A DNA stretch of 64,000 nt from Gammaproteobacteria bacterium. GTDB lineage: Bacteria; Pseudomonadota; Gammaproteobacteria; Steroidobacterales; Woeseiaceae. A program made the position numbers and the translations under genes. The stretch is taken from the NCBI GenBank assembly GCA_029863125.1, contig JAOTWB010000002.1:1-64000 (forward strand), written 5' to 3'. The first letter of the stretch is position 1. Each line of letters starts with the position of its first letter. The notes beneath the pieces are model-generated. The model had not been told where the DNA came from. It saw only the letters and a list, made by a program, of their open reading frames with translations, and did not search any database. Positions 33,230 through 41,614 of the stretch are shown here, piece by piece.

Positions 33230-34228
33230 ATGCGCCGTAAACGAAATATCCAGGCATTCAGCCTGTCGTTCCTTGACTGCATCTGCTGCGGTTTTGGCGC
33301 CATTATTTTGTTGCTCGTGCTGAGCAAGATCTATGAACCGGTAGTTATCGAAGAGGCCGATAATAATCTCGAACAGCTGATTGCGCTGTTGCAGGAAGAG
33401 CTGTTCCAGATTCGAGGACAGACGACGATACTTGATCGCGAGCTCAAGGAAGTCAAAGCAGACGCGGCGTCAACAAAGCTGTTTCTTGCCGAGCTGACGG
33501 GTGACCTCAACAAGATCCGCGGTCAGTACAAGGCGACGAAACAGGACGAAGAGGAGACCGTCGACGAAGGAGAAATGCTGGCGGCGAAACAGCGCCTGAC
33601 CGATGAAATGAGGCGTCTCCAGCCCTACTACCGGCGTCCGGACGAAGATGCCGTAGCAGGAATCCCGGTCGACAGCGAGTACATTATCTTCGTCATCGAC
33701 ACCTCACCGAGCATGCAGAACTACAACTGGGGCCTGGCGCAGCGCAAGGTGCGCGAAACACTGGAGGCCTATCCGATCGTCAAGGGCATCCAGATCATGA
33801 ACGACGACGGGCGCTACATGTTTCAGGACTACGTGGCCCGCTGGATTCCCGACTCTCCCGGGCGCCGCCAGGCCATTGTCAACCGGATGCGAACCTGGAC
33901 GGCAACGAGTGACAGCGACCCGGTGGACGGAATTCAGGAAGCGATTACGCAATTCTGGGCCGCGGACAAAAAAGTCAGCGTCTACGTTTTTGGCGATGAC
34001 TTTCAGGGCAATTACTCGATCGATGCGGTCGTGGCTACAATTGACAGACTCAACCGCGCCGACGCTGACGGCCAGCGACGCGTGCGACTGCACGGTGTGG
34101 GCTTTCCGCGCGGATTCCGCAAAGGCGGTCAGATACCCGAAACCGCAATTCGCTTCGCGACACTGATGCGCGTCCTCTGCGAAAGAAACGGTGGCACGTT
34201 TGTCGCACTGACCGATGAGAACAGATAA
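33230..34228 (+). CDS. second single-pass coiled-coil vWA protein, paralogue of the preceding one
   Basis: 332 aa. It repeats the plan of the upstream gene: basic tail MRRKRNIQA, membrane helix FSLSFLDCICCGFGAII with Asp16, a coiled coil (about 40-115), then a vWA domain with MIDAS DTSPS near residue 157 and a Thr/Asp region in DSDPVDGIQEA near 228. The helix motif F-S-x-[AS]-F-L-D-C-[IM]-x-C-G-F-G-A is shared almost letter for letter with its neighbour, while the vWA domains are diverged. The two probably form a heterodimer (inference). It has a GGGGG/GGAA stretch upstream of its ATG. It ends 145 nt before the OmpA-family gene. Confidence 0.9.
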   Translation: MRRKRNIQAFSLSFLDCICCGFGAIILLLVLSKIYEPVVIEEADNNLEQLIALLQEELFQIRGQTTILDRELKEVKADAASTKLFLAELTGDLNKIRGQYKATKQDEEETVDEGEMLAAKQRLTDEMRRLQPYYRRPDEDAVAGIPVDSEYIIFVIDTSPSMQNYNWGLAQRKVRETLEAYPIVKGIQIMNDDGRYMFQDYVARWIPDSPGRRQAIVNRMRTWTATSDSDPVDGIQEAITQFWAADKKVSVYVFGDDFQGNYSIDAVVATIDRLNRADADGQRRVRLHGVGFPRGFRKGGQIPETAIRFATLMRVLCERNGGTFVALTDENR

Positions 34229-34373
34229 GCAGGCGGAAGCTGCGACGGCCATGATTTGCCACAATTGATCATCGACTGACCACGATAGCGACCCCTCGCG
34301 ACCCGTATTTCGCCGTGTAATGAACTCAAGAAGCAGGCCACAGCTCCGGCCCTGCAAGAAAGAGGACATTCAC

Positions 34374-35087
34374 ATGCGTTATACATTTACTGCCCTAACA
34401 ACTGTCGCGGTGGCATCGTTGCTGTTTGCGCCGCTGGCCTTTGCCGCGACCAAGTCATCTAAAGAAGAATCGATTGGTGTCGGGTCGGGCGCCGTAATCG
34501 GCGCTGCGGCGGGTGGCCCGGTCGGTTTCATTGTCGGCGCGGCCATCGGTGCAAAGCTCGGCGATGCGATTCACCGCAAGAACGACAGGCTCGAAGAGCT
34601 CGAAGTTTCGCTCGGCGATTCTCGCGCCACGGTTGCAGTGCTGGAAACAGATATTGACAAGCTCGGCGGCGAGATCGGACGCTTGCGCGACGTTGCGCGC
34701 CCGGAACTGGTGAGCCTCCTGCAGGCAGGTATCGCATTGGACCTCCTGTTCAGGACCGATGAGTTCGCTCTCTCCGATGCAACGGGCGATCGCCTCTCGC
34801 GGCTGGCCGGCACGCTGGCCGCAATGCCCGATATCAGAATCCAGCTCGACGGATTCGCTGATGAGCGCGGCGATGAGGAATATAACCGGGAGCTCTCCGA
34901 GAAACGCGCGGAGTTTGTTCGCGAACAGTTTGTTGTAGCGGGCGTACACCCGGATCGAATCAACGTCACGGCACACGGTGAGTCGATGGCACAGGACGAT
35001 ACGGCTGACAGCCTCGCACTCGAGCGGCGTGTCAGCGTCAAGCTGTTCATCAGCGACGCGCCTTCGCTTGCGGCAAACCCAAACTAG
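34374..35087 (+). CDS. OmpA-family protein resembling PdsO
   Basis: 237 aa from the ATG at 34374, chosen because it gives a good signal peptide (MRYTFTALTTVAVASLLFAPLAFAA) and has AGAGGA about 9 nt upstream; an ATG at 34320 adds an unlikely leader. After it comes a Gly-rich glycine-zipper-like helix (GSGAVIGAAAGGPVGFIVGAAIGAKLGD), a coiled coil (about 68-105), then an OmpA peptidoglycan-binding domain (about 118-228) with LDGFADERGDEEYNRELSEKRAE (Asp and Arg for DAP binding). This layout resembles the sortase-associated PdsO proteins, though no sortase is here. It would tie the envelope to peptidoglycan. A terminator follows. Confidence 0.88.
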   Translation: MRYTFTALTTVAVASLLFAPLAFAATKSSKEESIGVGSGAVIGAAAGGPVGFIVGAAIGAKLGDAIHRKNDRLEELEVSLGDSRATVAVLETDIDKLGGEIGRLRDVARPELVSLLQAGIALDLLFRTDEFALSDATGDRLSRLAGTLAAMPDIRIQLDGFADERGDEEYNRELSEKRAEFVREQFVVAGVHPDRINVTAHGESMAQDDTADSLALERRVSVKLFISDAPSLAANPN

Positions 35088-35119
35088 CTTTCCCTGCGAC
35101 TCATCTTGAGTCTCCGCCT

Positions 35120-35147
35120 GGCCGGCCCGCGAGGGTCGGCCTTTTTT
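35120..35147 (+). terminator. rho-independent terminator after the kinase/vWA cluster
   Basis: A 9-bp stem (35120-35128 with 35133-35141, one G-T wobble, otherwise perfect) closes a GCGA tetraloop of the GNRA class and is followed at once by six T (35142-35147). It lies 33 nt after the stop of the OmpA-family gene and marks the end of the run that began near glpK. Confidence 0.9.
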
Positions 35148-35214
35148 ATCGGGACGCGTTGCGCGCCCTGGCAAGGTTTAATATAAGCTTGGCCCGTCGA
35201 ACGAGGAGCGATCA

Positions 35215-35565
35215 ATGTCTGAGAAGCTGGCAAACAAACGCTGTAAGCCTTGCGAAGGCGGCGTGGAACCCCTGCGCGGTGACCAGGTCCGGGAGTTACT
35301 TAAGGCGCTGCACGGTGACTGGAAATTGAGTGACGACGAACGGGAAATATCGCGAGTCTTTGAGTTTCCGGCGTACGGACGCACGCTTGCGTTCGCCAAC
35401 GCGGTCGCGTGGATCGCAATTAGCGAGGGGCATCACCCGGTACTGACTGTCAGCTACGGTTCCTGTGCCGTGAGCTACACGACGCACGCGATCAACGGCC
35501 TGTCGGACAACGACTTTATTTGCGCGGCGAAGATCGACCGGCTGTGGGACGATTCCACCGGGTGA
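35215..35565 (+). CDS. phhB: 4a-hydroxytetrahydrobiopterin (pterin carbinolamine) dehydratase
   Basis: 116 aa. The PCD/DCoH domain is recognised by FEFPAYGRTLAFANAVAWIAISEGHHPVLTVSYGSCAVSYTTH-like sequence: the His-His pair in EGHHP and the later His in TTHAINGLS are the active-site residues. It recycles 4a-hydroxytetrahydrobiopterin after phenylalanine hydroxylase, though no phhA is in the window. An N-terminal CKPCEGG motif is common in bacterial members. Its stop overlaps the next gene's GTG start. A clear upstream terminator separates it from the previous cluster. Confidence 0.93.
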   Translation: MSEKLANKRCKPCEGGVEPLRGDQVRELLKALHGDWKLSDDEREISRVFEFPAYGRTLAFANAVAWIAISEGHHPVLTVSYGSCAVSYTTHAINGLSDNDFICAAKIDRLWDDSTG

Positions 35566-36539
35566 TCGACGTCAGCGATATCGAGGCCGCGGCCGGCCGC
35601 CTGTCCGGCATCAGCGTAAGAACGCCATTGTTGCGAAGTTTCGAGCTGGATACCGCCGCCAACGGCACGGTGCTCGTGAAACCCGAGTGTTTGCAGGTGA
35701 CGGGTTCTTTCAAGATCCGTGGCGCTTACAACCTCTTGAAGCAGCTGTCGCGAGAACAGGCGCGGCACGGTGTCGTCGCCTGGTCGTCAGGCAACCATGC
35801 GCAGGGCGTTGCGGCCGCCGGCCGCATGCTGGGTATTGCCACCGCGATCGTGATGCCCGAAGACGCGCCGCGAGCAAAGCTCTCGAACACGCGAAAGCTG
35901 GGCGGCGAAGTCATAACCTATGACCGGTATACGGGAGATCGTGAAGCCATTGCGCGACGTATCGCGGCGGAACGCGGTGCCGAGCTGGTTCCGTCCTACG
36001 ACCACGAGCACATCATTGCAGGCCAGGGTACGGTCGGACTGGAAATCGCGGAGCAGTCTATCGAGATGGGTCTGCCGGCGGATCAGGTTTTGATCTGCTG
36101 CGGTGGCGGTGGGTTGACGGCGGGCAGCGCGATCGCGCTCAAAGCGCGTTTGCCCCGTGTCTCCGTGCACACGGTCGAGCCGGAGGATTTCGACGACACG
36201 GCGCGTTCGCTCGAACTCGGTGAACGCGTTTGCGTCGATAGTAAGGCGCGATCCATTTGTGACGCGCTGCAGGCGCATACGCCGGGCAAACTAACGTTCG
36301 ACATTAACCGACAGTTGCTGGACAAGGGCCTGAGTGTCAGTGATAACGAAGTCCGGGATGCGATGCGCTTTGCGTTTCGGCATCTCAAGCTCGTCGTCGA
36401 GCCTGGCGGCGCCGTTGCGCTGGCTTCGGTATTGAGCGGGAAAATCGACACAAAAGGGAAAATAACGGCGATTATTCTCAGTGGTGGCAATGTCGACCGC
36501 GAACTTTTTGCCGCGATTCAGAAAAACGCGTCAGGCTGA
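35562..36539 (+). CDS. PLP-dependent threonine dehydratase / serine racemase-like enzyme
   Basis: 325 aa from a GTG overlapping the phhB stop by 4 nt; a longer frame from 35520 would overlap phhB heavily. Fold type II PLP enzyme: Schiff-base Lys in VTGSFKIRGAYNLL near residue 52, SSGNHAQGVAAAGR near 77, phosphate-binding CCGGGGLTAG near 180, and ILSGGNVD near the end. There is no C-terminal ACT regulatory domain, so it resembles catabolic TdcB or serine racemase rather than biosynthetic IlvA. It converts Thr (or Ser) to 2-oxobutyrate (or pyruvate) plus ammonia. Its end overlaps the convergent ParA gene by 9 nt. Confidence 0.88.
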   Translation: MIDVSDIEAAAGRLSGISVRTPLLRSFELDTAANGTVLVKPECLQVTGSFKIRGAYNLLKQLSREQARHGVVAWSSGNHAQGVAAAGRMLGIATAIVMPEDAPRAKLSNTRKLGGEVITYDRYTGDREAIARRIAAERGAELVPSYDHEHIIAGQGTVGLEIAEQSIEMGLPADQVLICCGGGGLTAGSAIALKARLPRVSVHTVEPEDFDDTARSLELGERVCVDSKARSICDALQAHTPGKLTFDINRQLLDKGLSVSDNEVRDAMRFAFRHLKLVVEPGGAVALASVLSGKIDTKGKITAIILSGGNVDRELFAAIQKNASG

Positions 36540-37295
36540 CCCGAACTGCGGCCGTCGCAAAATGGAGGATCTGGCAATTGGCTGGCGATTTTCTGCCGTG
36601 GCCACGGCACGCCGACGCTCCGGCCATGCGTCCAGCCATCGCACGATATTCTCCATCTCTTCAACGTCTTGCCTGACCCGCGACGGCTGCATTTCGCAAA
36701 GGCCGATGCCTTTTTCCGCAGCATAGACAAAATTCTGGCTGTCACGCAGTACAGCGATAATCGGGATGCCCAGCGAGTCCAGGAAGCGCATGAGCTTGCC
36801 GAAACTTTTTGTGTTCTTGCGGGTGCGATTGGCGACAACTGCGAGCTTCTTGTCGCGACGGTCAATCTTGGCAACCAGCAGCAGATCTGCAATACACCGT
36901 GATGCTGCGTGAATATCCATCGACGATGGCAGCACGGGCATCAGGATGCTCGTCGCGTCGCGCGTCAGCTCGCGCAGGTCGTCATGGCCGACGCTTGCCG
37001 GTGAGTCCACAAGAATATTCACGGTATCGCTCGGAACGCGAAGCTGCCAGCTGCGCGTAGCCTGCATGGATTTCTTGAATGCCGCGACGCCGTGAATCGC
37101 GGGGAGATCCGGCGATCGGCGATTGAGCCAGGCCGTGGTCGAGCCCTGCGGGTCGAAGTCCATCAGGGCGGGTATGGGTCCGTCTTTGGCGTAGCGCGCG
37201 GCGAGATTGGTTGCGAGCGTAGACTTACCGCAACCCCCCTTGGGATTGAGGATCACTATCTTGTTGAGCTTGTCTTGTCTCGGCGTAATCAGCAT
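36531..37295 (-). CDS. orphan ParA-family ATPase
   Basis: 254 aa. Deviant Walker A is LNPKGGCGKSTLATNLA (residues 17-33), Walker A' is MDFDPQGSTTAWL near 42, and Walker B LVDSPASVGHDDL near 92. It is a short ParA/MinD-type ATPase without an N-terminal HTH. No parB gene or parS-like site is seen beside it, so it is not the chromosomal partition pair; relatives position protein clusters, polyhydroxyalkanoate granules or chemosensory arrays. The target here is unknown. It is in tail-to-tail overlap with the threonine dehydratase gene. Confidence 0.88.
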   Translation of the reverse strand: MLITPRQDKLNKIVILNPKGGCGKSTLATNLAARYAKDGPIPALMDFDPQGSTTAWLNRRSPDLPAIHGVAAFKKSMQATRSWQLRVPSDTVNILVDSPASVGHDDLRELTRDATSILMPVLPSSMDIHAASRCIADLLLVAKIDRRDKKLAVVANRTRKNTKSFGKLMRFLDSLGIPIIAVLRDSQNFVYAAEKGIGLCEMQPSRVRQDVEEMENIVRWLDAWPERRRAVATAENRQPIARSSILRRPQFGSA

Positions 37296-37468
37296 CGCTT
37301 GGTGACCATCTCGGACTCGTCCTACAAATCTGGCCGATATCGGACGAGAATTCCTTGCGCCAGTTCACATAATACCGGACTCGGCGCTCTTGGGAAAATG
37401 CCTAAAAATCGGCTAGTTAGCCAGGACCAGTGTCGACACACGGGCGCTCGCTGTTATTACATGACCCG

Positions 37469-37843
37469 TCACGTCCTATGGCGGTGCGTTCGCAGGAATC
37501 CCCGGGCTTCACGGAGCCAGCTGCAGGTATGGCACTCGCAGAAGCCCGGATGGCGCGCTTCGCCATCGCTCGGCGTCCGCAGGTAGTCCACTGCTGTATG
37601 CAGCGCCAGCAGCAGTTCCTCCAGCGGCATATCGGGCGACGGGGCCATGCGATTCGTGTTCAGCCAGCAGCATGCCGCGCCATAGCGGCAGGCCGAGCAG
37701 CGAGTGTCAGTCGCATCGAAGCCGCCGCCGAGGTGGCAGTCGGTGAAATCGACCTGGCGCTCGATGATCACGCGCGGGTAGTCGAGCAGCGTGGCAACAT
37801 AGCCAGTCAGCGTACGTGTGTTCCGGCCCGTGAGCGTTGACAT
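37469..37843 (-). CDS. small Cys-rich protein of unknown function
   Basis: 124 aa, cytosolic (no signal peptide). Ten cysteines are arranged as C (LGGG region), CSACRYGAACC near residues 74-84 and CECHTC near 102, plausible metal or cluster ligands. A strong AGGAG lies 7 nt upstream of the ATG, which supports a real gene, and no overlapping gene competes. I recognise no family. It sits between ilvB (upstream, same strand, 104 nt) and the orphan ParA gene. Confidence 0.68.
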   Translation of the reverse strand: MSTLTGRNTRTLTGYVATLLDYPRVIIERQVDFTDCHLGGGFDATDTRCSACRYGAACCWLNTNRMAPSPDMPLEELLLALHTAVDYLRTPSDGEARHPGFCECHTCSWLREARGFLRTHRHRT

Positions 37844-37850
37844 ACGACTT

Positions 37851-37866
37851 CTCCTGCCTGCAGGAG
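37851..37866 (-). promoter_or_regulatory. hairpin that covers the ribosome-binding site of the Cys-rich gene
   Basis: On the minus strand CTCCTG (37866-37861), a 4-nt loop, and CAGGAG (37856-37851) form a perfect 6-bp stem. Its 3' arm contains the AGGAG ribosome site located 7 nt before the ATG at 37843. Folding would hide the site, so translation may be controlled by temperature, protein or another RNA. It is a short stem, so this is tentative. Confidence 0.4.
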
Positions 37867-37947
37867 CCTAGGTCGCTGGGGCAGCGCGCCACAATTCGCA
37901 TTTTTACGTAGCGGCAGCGCATTTGTGCCGGAGGCCTCGGGACTAGC

Positions 37948-39798
37948 TCAGAACATCTCGCTGGGACCCGGGGCTTCTTCGTCCGGTTTCTCGCGGCTCT
38001 TAATGTAATCGCCCGTGATCATGCTGTCGTAGCTCAGGCCCGGTCCGACCATCGGGTACACGCCGGCGTCTCTGTCGATGATCACCTCAAGGAACGCGGG
38101 GCCCTTGAACTGCATGAATTCCTTGATTATTTTCTTCAGGTCTGTCTTGTGTTCCAGGCGCTTCGCAAACTTGAAGCCATCGGCTTCGGCGGCTTTGACA
38201 AAATCCTTGTTGTGCAGCGATTTGTCGCTGCCCGACATGCGGCCACCGAAATAGAGCTTCTGCCACTGGCGCACCATGCCGTCGCCGAAGTTGTTCAGCA
38301 CGATGACTTTGACGGGCAGCTTATAGGTCGTCGCCGTTTCCAGTTCGCCGATATTCATGCGAATACTGCCATCGCCGTCGATATCGATGACCGTGCGGTC
38401 GGGGCGGGCGAACTGCGCGCCAATCGCGGCCGGCAGACCGAAGCCCATCGTGCCCATGCTTCCTGAGGTCAGCCAAAGTCGCGGTTCACGAAAATCGAAA
38501 TATTGGGCCGCCCACATCTGGTGCTGCCCGACACCGGTCGAAATAATCGCCTCGCCCTTGGAGTGCCTGTTGATTTCCTCGATCACGGCGTAGGGCTGGA
38601 TCAACTCGGATTCCCGATCGTAGTTCAGCGCGTACTCGCTTTTCAGTTCCGCAATTTCCTTGTGCCATTCACTGAATGTTTTTTCGAACCCTATTCGGCG
38701 GCCGTAGGCGAGCATATCGGTGAGATCGCGTTCCAGCATGCCGACGTGATGCCAGTTCACGCGCTTGACCTTGCCGATCTCGGCAAAGTCAACGTCGAAG
38801 TGCGCGATGTTCTTGGCGTTCGGCGCAAATTGCCCGGGGTTGCCTGCGACGCGGTCGTCGAAACGTGCGCCGATGGCGATCAGGAAGTCGCAGTCCTCCA
38901 CGGCGTAATTCGCGGATGCGATACCGTGCATGCCGAGCATATGCAGTGCCAGGGGATGTGTCGTGTCGCTCGCGCCGAGTGCCATCAGCGTTGTCGTGAC
39001 CGGGATGCCATACTCGTTCGCCAGCCGACGCATTGCTTTGGCGGCATTGGCGTTGATCACGCCACCACCGGCATAAATCAACGGACGCTCGGACTCCGAC
39101 AGCATGGTGAAAAATCGTTCGCAGGCGTCATCGCTCAGGATGTTCTCTTGGACTTTGGCGAGGCGGCGTCTATAGCCGTGGAGCGGCAGTACGCCGTGGC
39201 CTTTGAAAGCAACTTCCTGGTTCTGAATGTCCTTCGGTATATCCACGACCACCGGTCCGGGTCTCCCCGTGCGGGCCAGTTCGAATGCGCTGCGCACGGT
39301 TGCCTCGAGTTGCTCGGCATCCGTCACGAGGAATATGTGTTTTGCAACGGCGCCCATGATCGCAGAGACCGGCGCCTCCTGGAATGCGTCCGTTCCGATG
39401 GCCGCCAATGGAACCTGGCCGCAAATAACGACTAATGGTACGGAGTCCGCCATGCTGTCCCGGACCGGCGTAACCGTGTTGGTTGCGCCGGGCCCGGAGG
39501 TCACCATTACCACGCCCACCTTGCCGCTGGCGCGAGCATAGCCTGCGGCCATGAAGCCCGCGCCCTGTTCGTTGGCCGGAACAATGAGCGGCATCGGCGA
39601 GCTGCCGTCCCCACGCTTGTGGCGATCGTTGTAGCGAAACACCGCGTCATAGATGGGCAAGATAGCGCCGCCGCTATAGCCAAATATCGTATCGACGCCT
39701 TCATCCGCCATAACCTGCACGACGGTATCCGCACCGCTCAGCGGGCGGCCAGCCAGCGGATGGTCGCTGACGGCGGCGGTGTTCGCCTGGTCACTCAT
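37948..39798 (-). CDS. ilvB: acetolactate synthase large (catalytic) subunit
   Basis: 616 aa from the ATG at 39798 (MSDQANTAAV); an upstream ATG at 39828 adds ten residues. ThDP enzyme: the N-terminal catalytic Glu lies in TIFGYSGGAILP, GPGATNTVTPV near 95, FAD-binding middle domain with GARFDDRVAG, and the C-terminal ThDP/Mg motif DIDGDGSIRMNIGELETA with NNFGDGMVRQWQ. It makes 2-acetolactate or 2-aceto-2-hydroxybutyrate, the first common step of Val/Leu/Ile synthesis. Unusually, the small-subunit gene is not downstream but divergent, 162 nt away on the other strand. Confidence 0.96.
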   Translation of the reverse strand: MSDQANTAAVSDHPLAGRPLSGADTVVQVMADEGVDTIFGYSGGAILPIYDAVFRYNDRHKRGDGSSPMPLIVPANEQGAGFMAAGYARASGKVGVVMVTSGPGATNTVTPVRDSMADSVPLVVICGQVPLAAIGTDAFQEAPVSAIMGAVAKHIFLVTDAEQLEATVRSAFELARTGRPGPVVVDIPKDIQNQEVAFKGHGVLPLHGYRRRLAKVQENILSDDACERFFTMLSESERPLIYAGGGVINANAAKAMRRLANEYGIPVTTTLMALGASDTTHPLALHMLGMHGIASANYAVEDCDFLIAIGARFDDRVAGNPGQFAPNAKNIAHFDVDFAEIGKVKRVNWHHVGMLERDLTDMLAYGRRIGFEKTFSEWHKEIAELKSEYALNYDRESELIQPYAVIEEINRHSKGEAIISTGVGQHQMWAAQYFDFREPRLWLTSGSMGTMGFGLPAAIGAQFARPDRTVIDIDGDGSIRMNIGELETATTYKLPVKVIVLNNFGDGMVRQWQKLYFGGRMSGSDKSLHNKDFVKAAEADGFKFAKRLEHKTDLKKIIKEFMQFKGPAFLEVIIDRDAGVYPMVGPGLSYDSMITGDYIKSREKPDEEAPGPSEMF

Positions 39799-39960
39799 AT
39801 TGACTGTCCGTTTAAGCCCATAAGTCACGGATTTTGCACGAGTGTTTACTAATTTTTAGGGCATTGCAATACTGCAGTTTCTACGCCACCATCGGCCGTT
39901 CACGCGGAAACAAATTGGTTTCACACGTAATTCATCGCTTAAGCCAGGAACGAGCACCCG

Positions 39961-40482
39961 ATGCGACACGCAATTTCAGTCCTACTGCAAAACGAGGTCG
40001 GCGCACTAACGCGCATGACGGGCATGTTTTCGTCGCGCGGCTACAACATCGAAACGCTTAACGTCGCTCCCACCTACGATCCGCGCGTATCCAGGGTGAC
40101 GCTCGTCATAACAGGGTCCGATGCGGCGATAGCGCAGCTCAATGCGCAGCTCGCCAAGCTCGTCGATGTGGTCAACATTCACGATATGACCCTGGGTGAG
40201 CATTTCGAGCGTGAGCTGGCAATCGTCAAGATCAAGCTGGGAACCGGCGGGCTGGCGAAGGCGATGTCGCTCGCCAAAAGACTCGGCGCCGAAATGCTCG
40301 ACGAAGCGCAGGTCAGCTGCACCATGCAGCTAACGGGCACGGTGCCTGAAGTAGACAGCTTCGTAAACGAGGCCGCCAAGGTCGGCGAAATATCGGCGGT
40401 AGCGCGCAGCGGTACGGTTGCCGTCTCGAAGGGCGAAGTCACATTGACGTCTTTCGACCGGCAACACCTGCTTGTTGGATAG
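39961..40482 (+). CDS. ilvN: acetolactate synthase small (regulatory) subunit
   Basis: 173 aa (the IlvH/IlvN family; the length fits IlvH). The ACT domain is at the N-terminus: HAISVLLQNEVGALTRMTGMF and RGYNIETLNVAPT, with the Gly/Asn sites for valine binding; the ALS_ss_C domain follows (about 85-165). It binds valine and gives feedback control of the catalytic subunit. CCAGGA precedes the ATG by about 10 nt. It is divergent from ilvB and starts a tight run with proB (3-nt gap), proA and glpD, a very unusual neighbourhood. Confidence 0.94.
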   Translation: MRHAISVLLQNEVGALTRMTGMFSSRGYNIETLNVAPTYDPRVSRVTLVITGSDAAIAQLNAQLAKLVDVVNIHDMTLGEHFERELAIVKIKLGTGGLAKAMSLAKRLGAEMLDEAQVSCTMQLTGTVPEVDSFVNEAAKVGEISAVARSGTVAVSKGEVTLTSFDRQHLLVG

Positions 40483-40485
40483 CCG

Positions 40486-41613
40486 ATGCCGAAACTGGCG
40501 CTCTCCAATTATCGCCGGCTGGTCGTCAAAGTCGGATCCTCGCTGCTGGTCGGTGATTCGGGGCAGCTGAACCGCGACTGGCTCGAGACCCTTGCCGACG
40601 ATATCGCGCATCTGCAGGCGAACGACCATCAGATCCTTATCGTCTCTTCGGGTGCCATCGCGATCGGCAGCTCGATCCTGGGGCTGAACAAGAAACGGGC
40701 GCGTCTCGAGGATCTTCAGGCTGCCGCCGCAGCGGGGCAGGTCCAGCTTGTGCACGCTTACCAGGAAGTGCTCGGCAATCACGGAATCGTCGCTGCGCAG
40801 ATTCTCCTGACGCCGGATGACACGGAGAATCGGCGCCGCTTTCTGAATGCACGGGGTACGCTGGGACGTCTGCTCGAACGGTCCGTGATTCCGATCATCA
40901 ACGAAAATGACACGGTGGCAACGGAGGAAATCCGCTATGGCGACAACGACCGCCTGGCGGGCAGGGTCGCGCAACTGGTCATGGCCGACGCGCTGATCCT
41001 GTTGTCTGACGTAGATGGCCTTTATACTGCCGATCCGGGCACTAACCCGGATGCCCAACACATACCGGAAGTAAGCAAAATCAGCGGCGACATCATTGCC
41101 ATGGCGGGAGAAACGCGTTCCGACATAGGCAGTGGCGGCATGGCAACCAAGGTTCAGGCGGCACGCATCGCGACACATGCGGGGTGCTCGACGATCATTG
41201 CGAGCGGCGCTATCGAGCATCCATTGCACGCTCTTTCCGAAAACGGCCGCTGCACCGTGTTCAGGGCACAAGGAACGCCGGCGACGGCCCGCAAGCAATG
41301 GCTGGCCGGAGTGCTCGAGGTACGCGGCGAGTTTCGCATTGACCAGGGTGCCGCACAGGCATTGCAGAGTGGCAACAGCCTGTTACCCGTTGGAGTTGTT
41401 GAAGTCATAGGCAATTTCAGACGCGGCGATGTCGTTACTGTCGTGGGTCCGAACGGCAGGGAACTCGGCAGAGGGTTGACAGAGTACTCCGATACCGATG
41501 CACTGCGTTTGAGGGGATGTCAGTCGGAGCAAATCGAGGAACGACTTGGCTATCGCGCTCGCTCGGTGATGATTCATCGCGATGAAATGGTGTTGTTTGA
41601 CGATGAACGCTGA
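40486..41613 (+). CDS. proB: glutamate 5-kinase
   Basis: 375 aa with an N-terminal amino-acid-kinase domain ([14 protein letters not shown] near residue 10, [12 protein letters not shown] near 50, [22 protein letters not shown] near 140, LLSDVDGLY near 170, [12 protein letters not shown] near 215) and a C-terminal PUA domain (about 275-375), as in E. coli ProB. It phosphorylates glutamate for proline synthesis and is normally inhibited by proline. It starts 3 nt after ilvN. Confidence 0.96.
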   Translation: MPKLALSNYRRLVVKVGSSLLVGDSGQLNRDWLETLADDIAHLQANDHQILIVSSGAIAIGSSILGLNKKRARLEDLQAAAAAGQVQLVHAYQEVLGNHGIVAAQILLTPDDTENRRRFLNARGTLGRLLERSVIPIINENDTVATEEIRYGDNDRLAGRVAQLVMADALILLSDVDGLYTADPGTNPDAQHIPEVSKISGDIIAMAGETRSDIGSGGMATKVQAARIATHAGCSTIIASGAIEHPLHALSENGRCTVFRAQGTPATARKQWLAGVLEVRGEFRIDQGAAQALQSGNSLLPVGVVEVIGNFRRGDVVTVVGPNGRELGRGLTEYSDTDALRLRGCQSEQIEERLGYRARSVMIHRDEMVLFDDER

Positions 41614-41614
41614 C

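Noticed and set aside
29944-34228. Zorya-type defence (ZorA/ZorB)
   Set aside because: An ExbB/MotA-type subunit is present, but ZorC/D/E are absent and the partner proteins have vWA domains instead of ZorB's OmpA-like one.
20242-35087. Type VI secretion phosphorylation module (PpkA/PppA/Fha)
   Set aside because: Kinase, phosphatase and FHA occur, but no Tss, Hcp, VgrG or ClpV gene is present.
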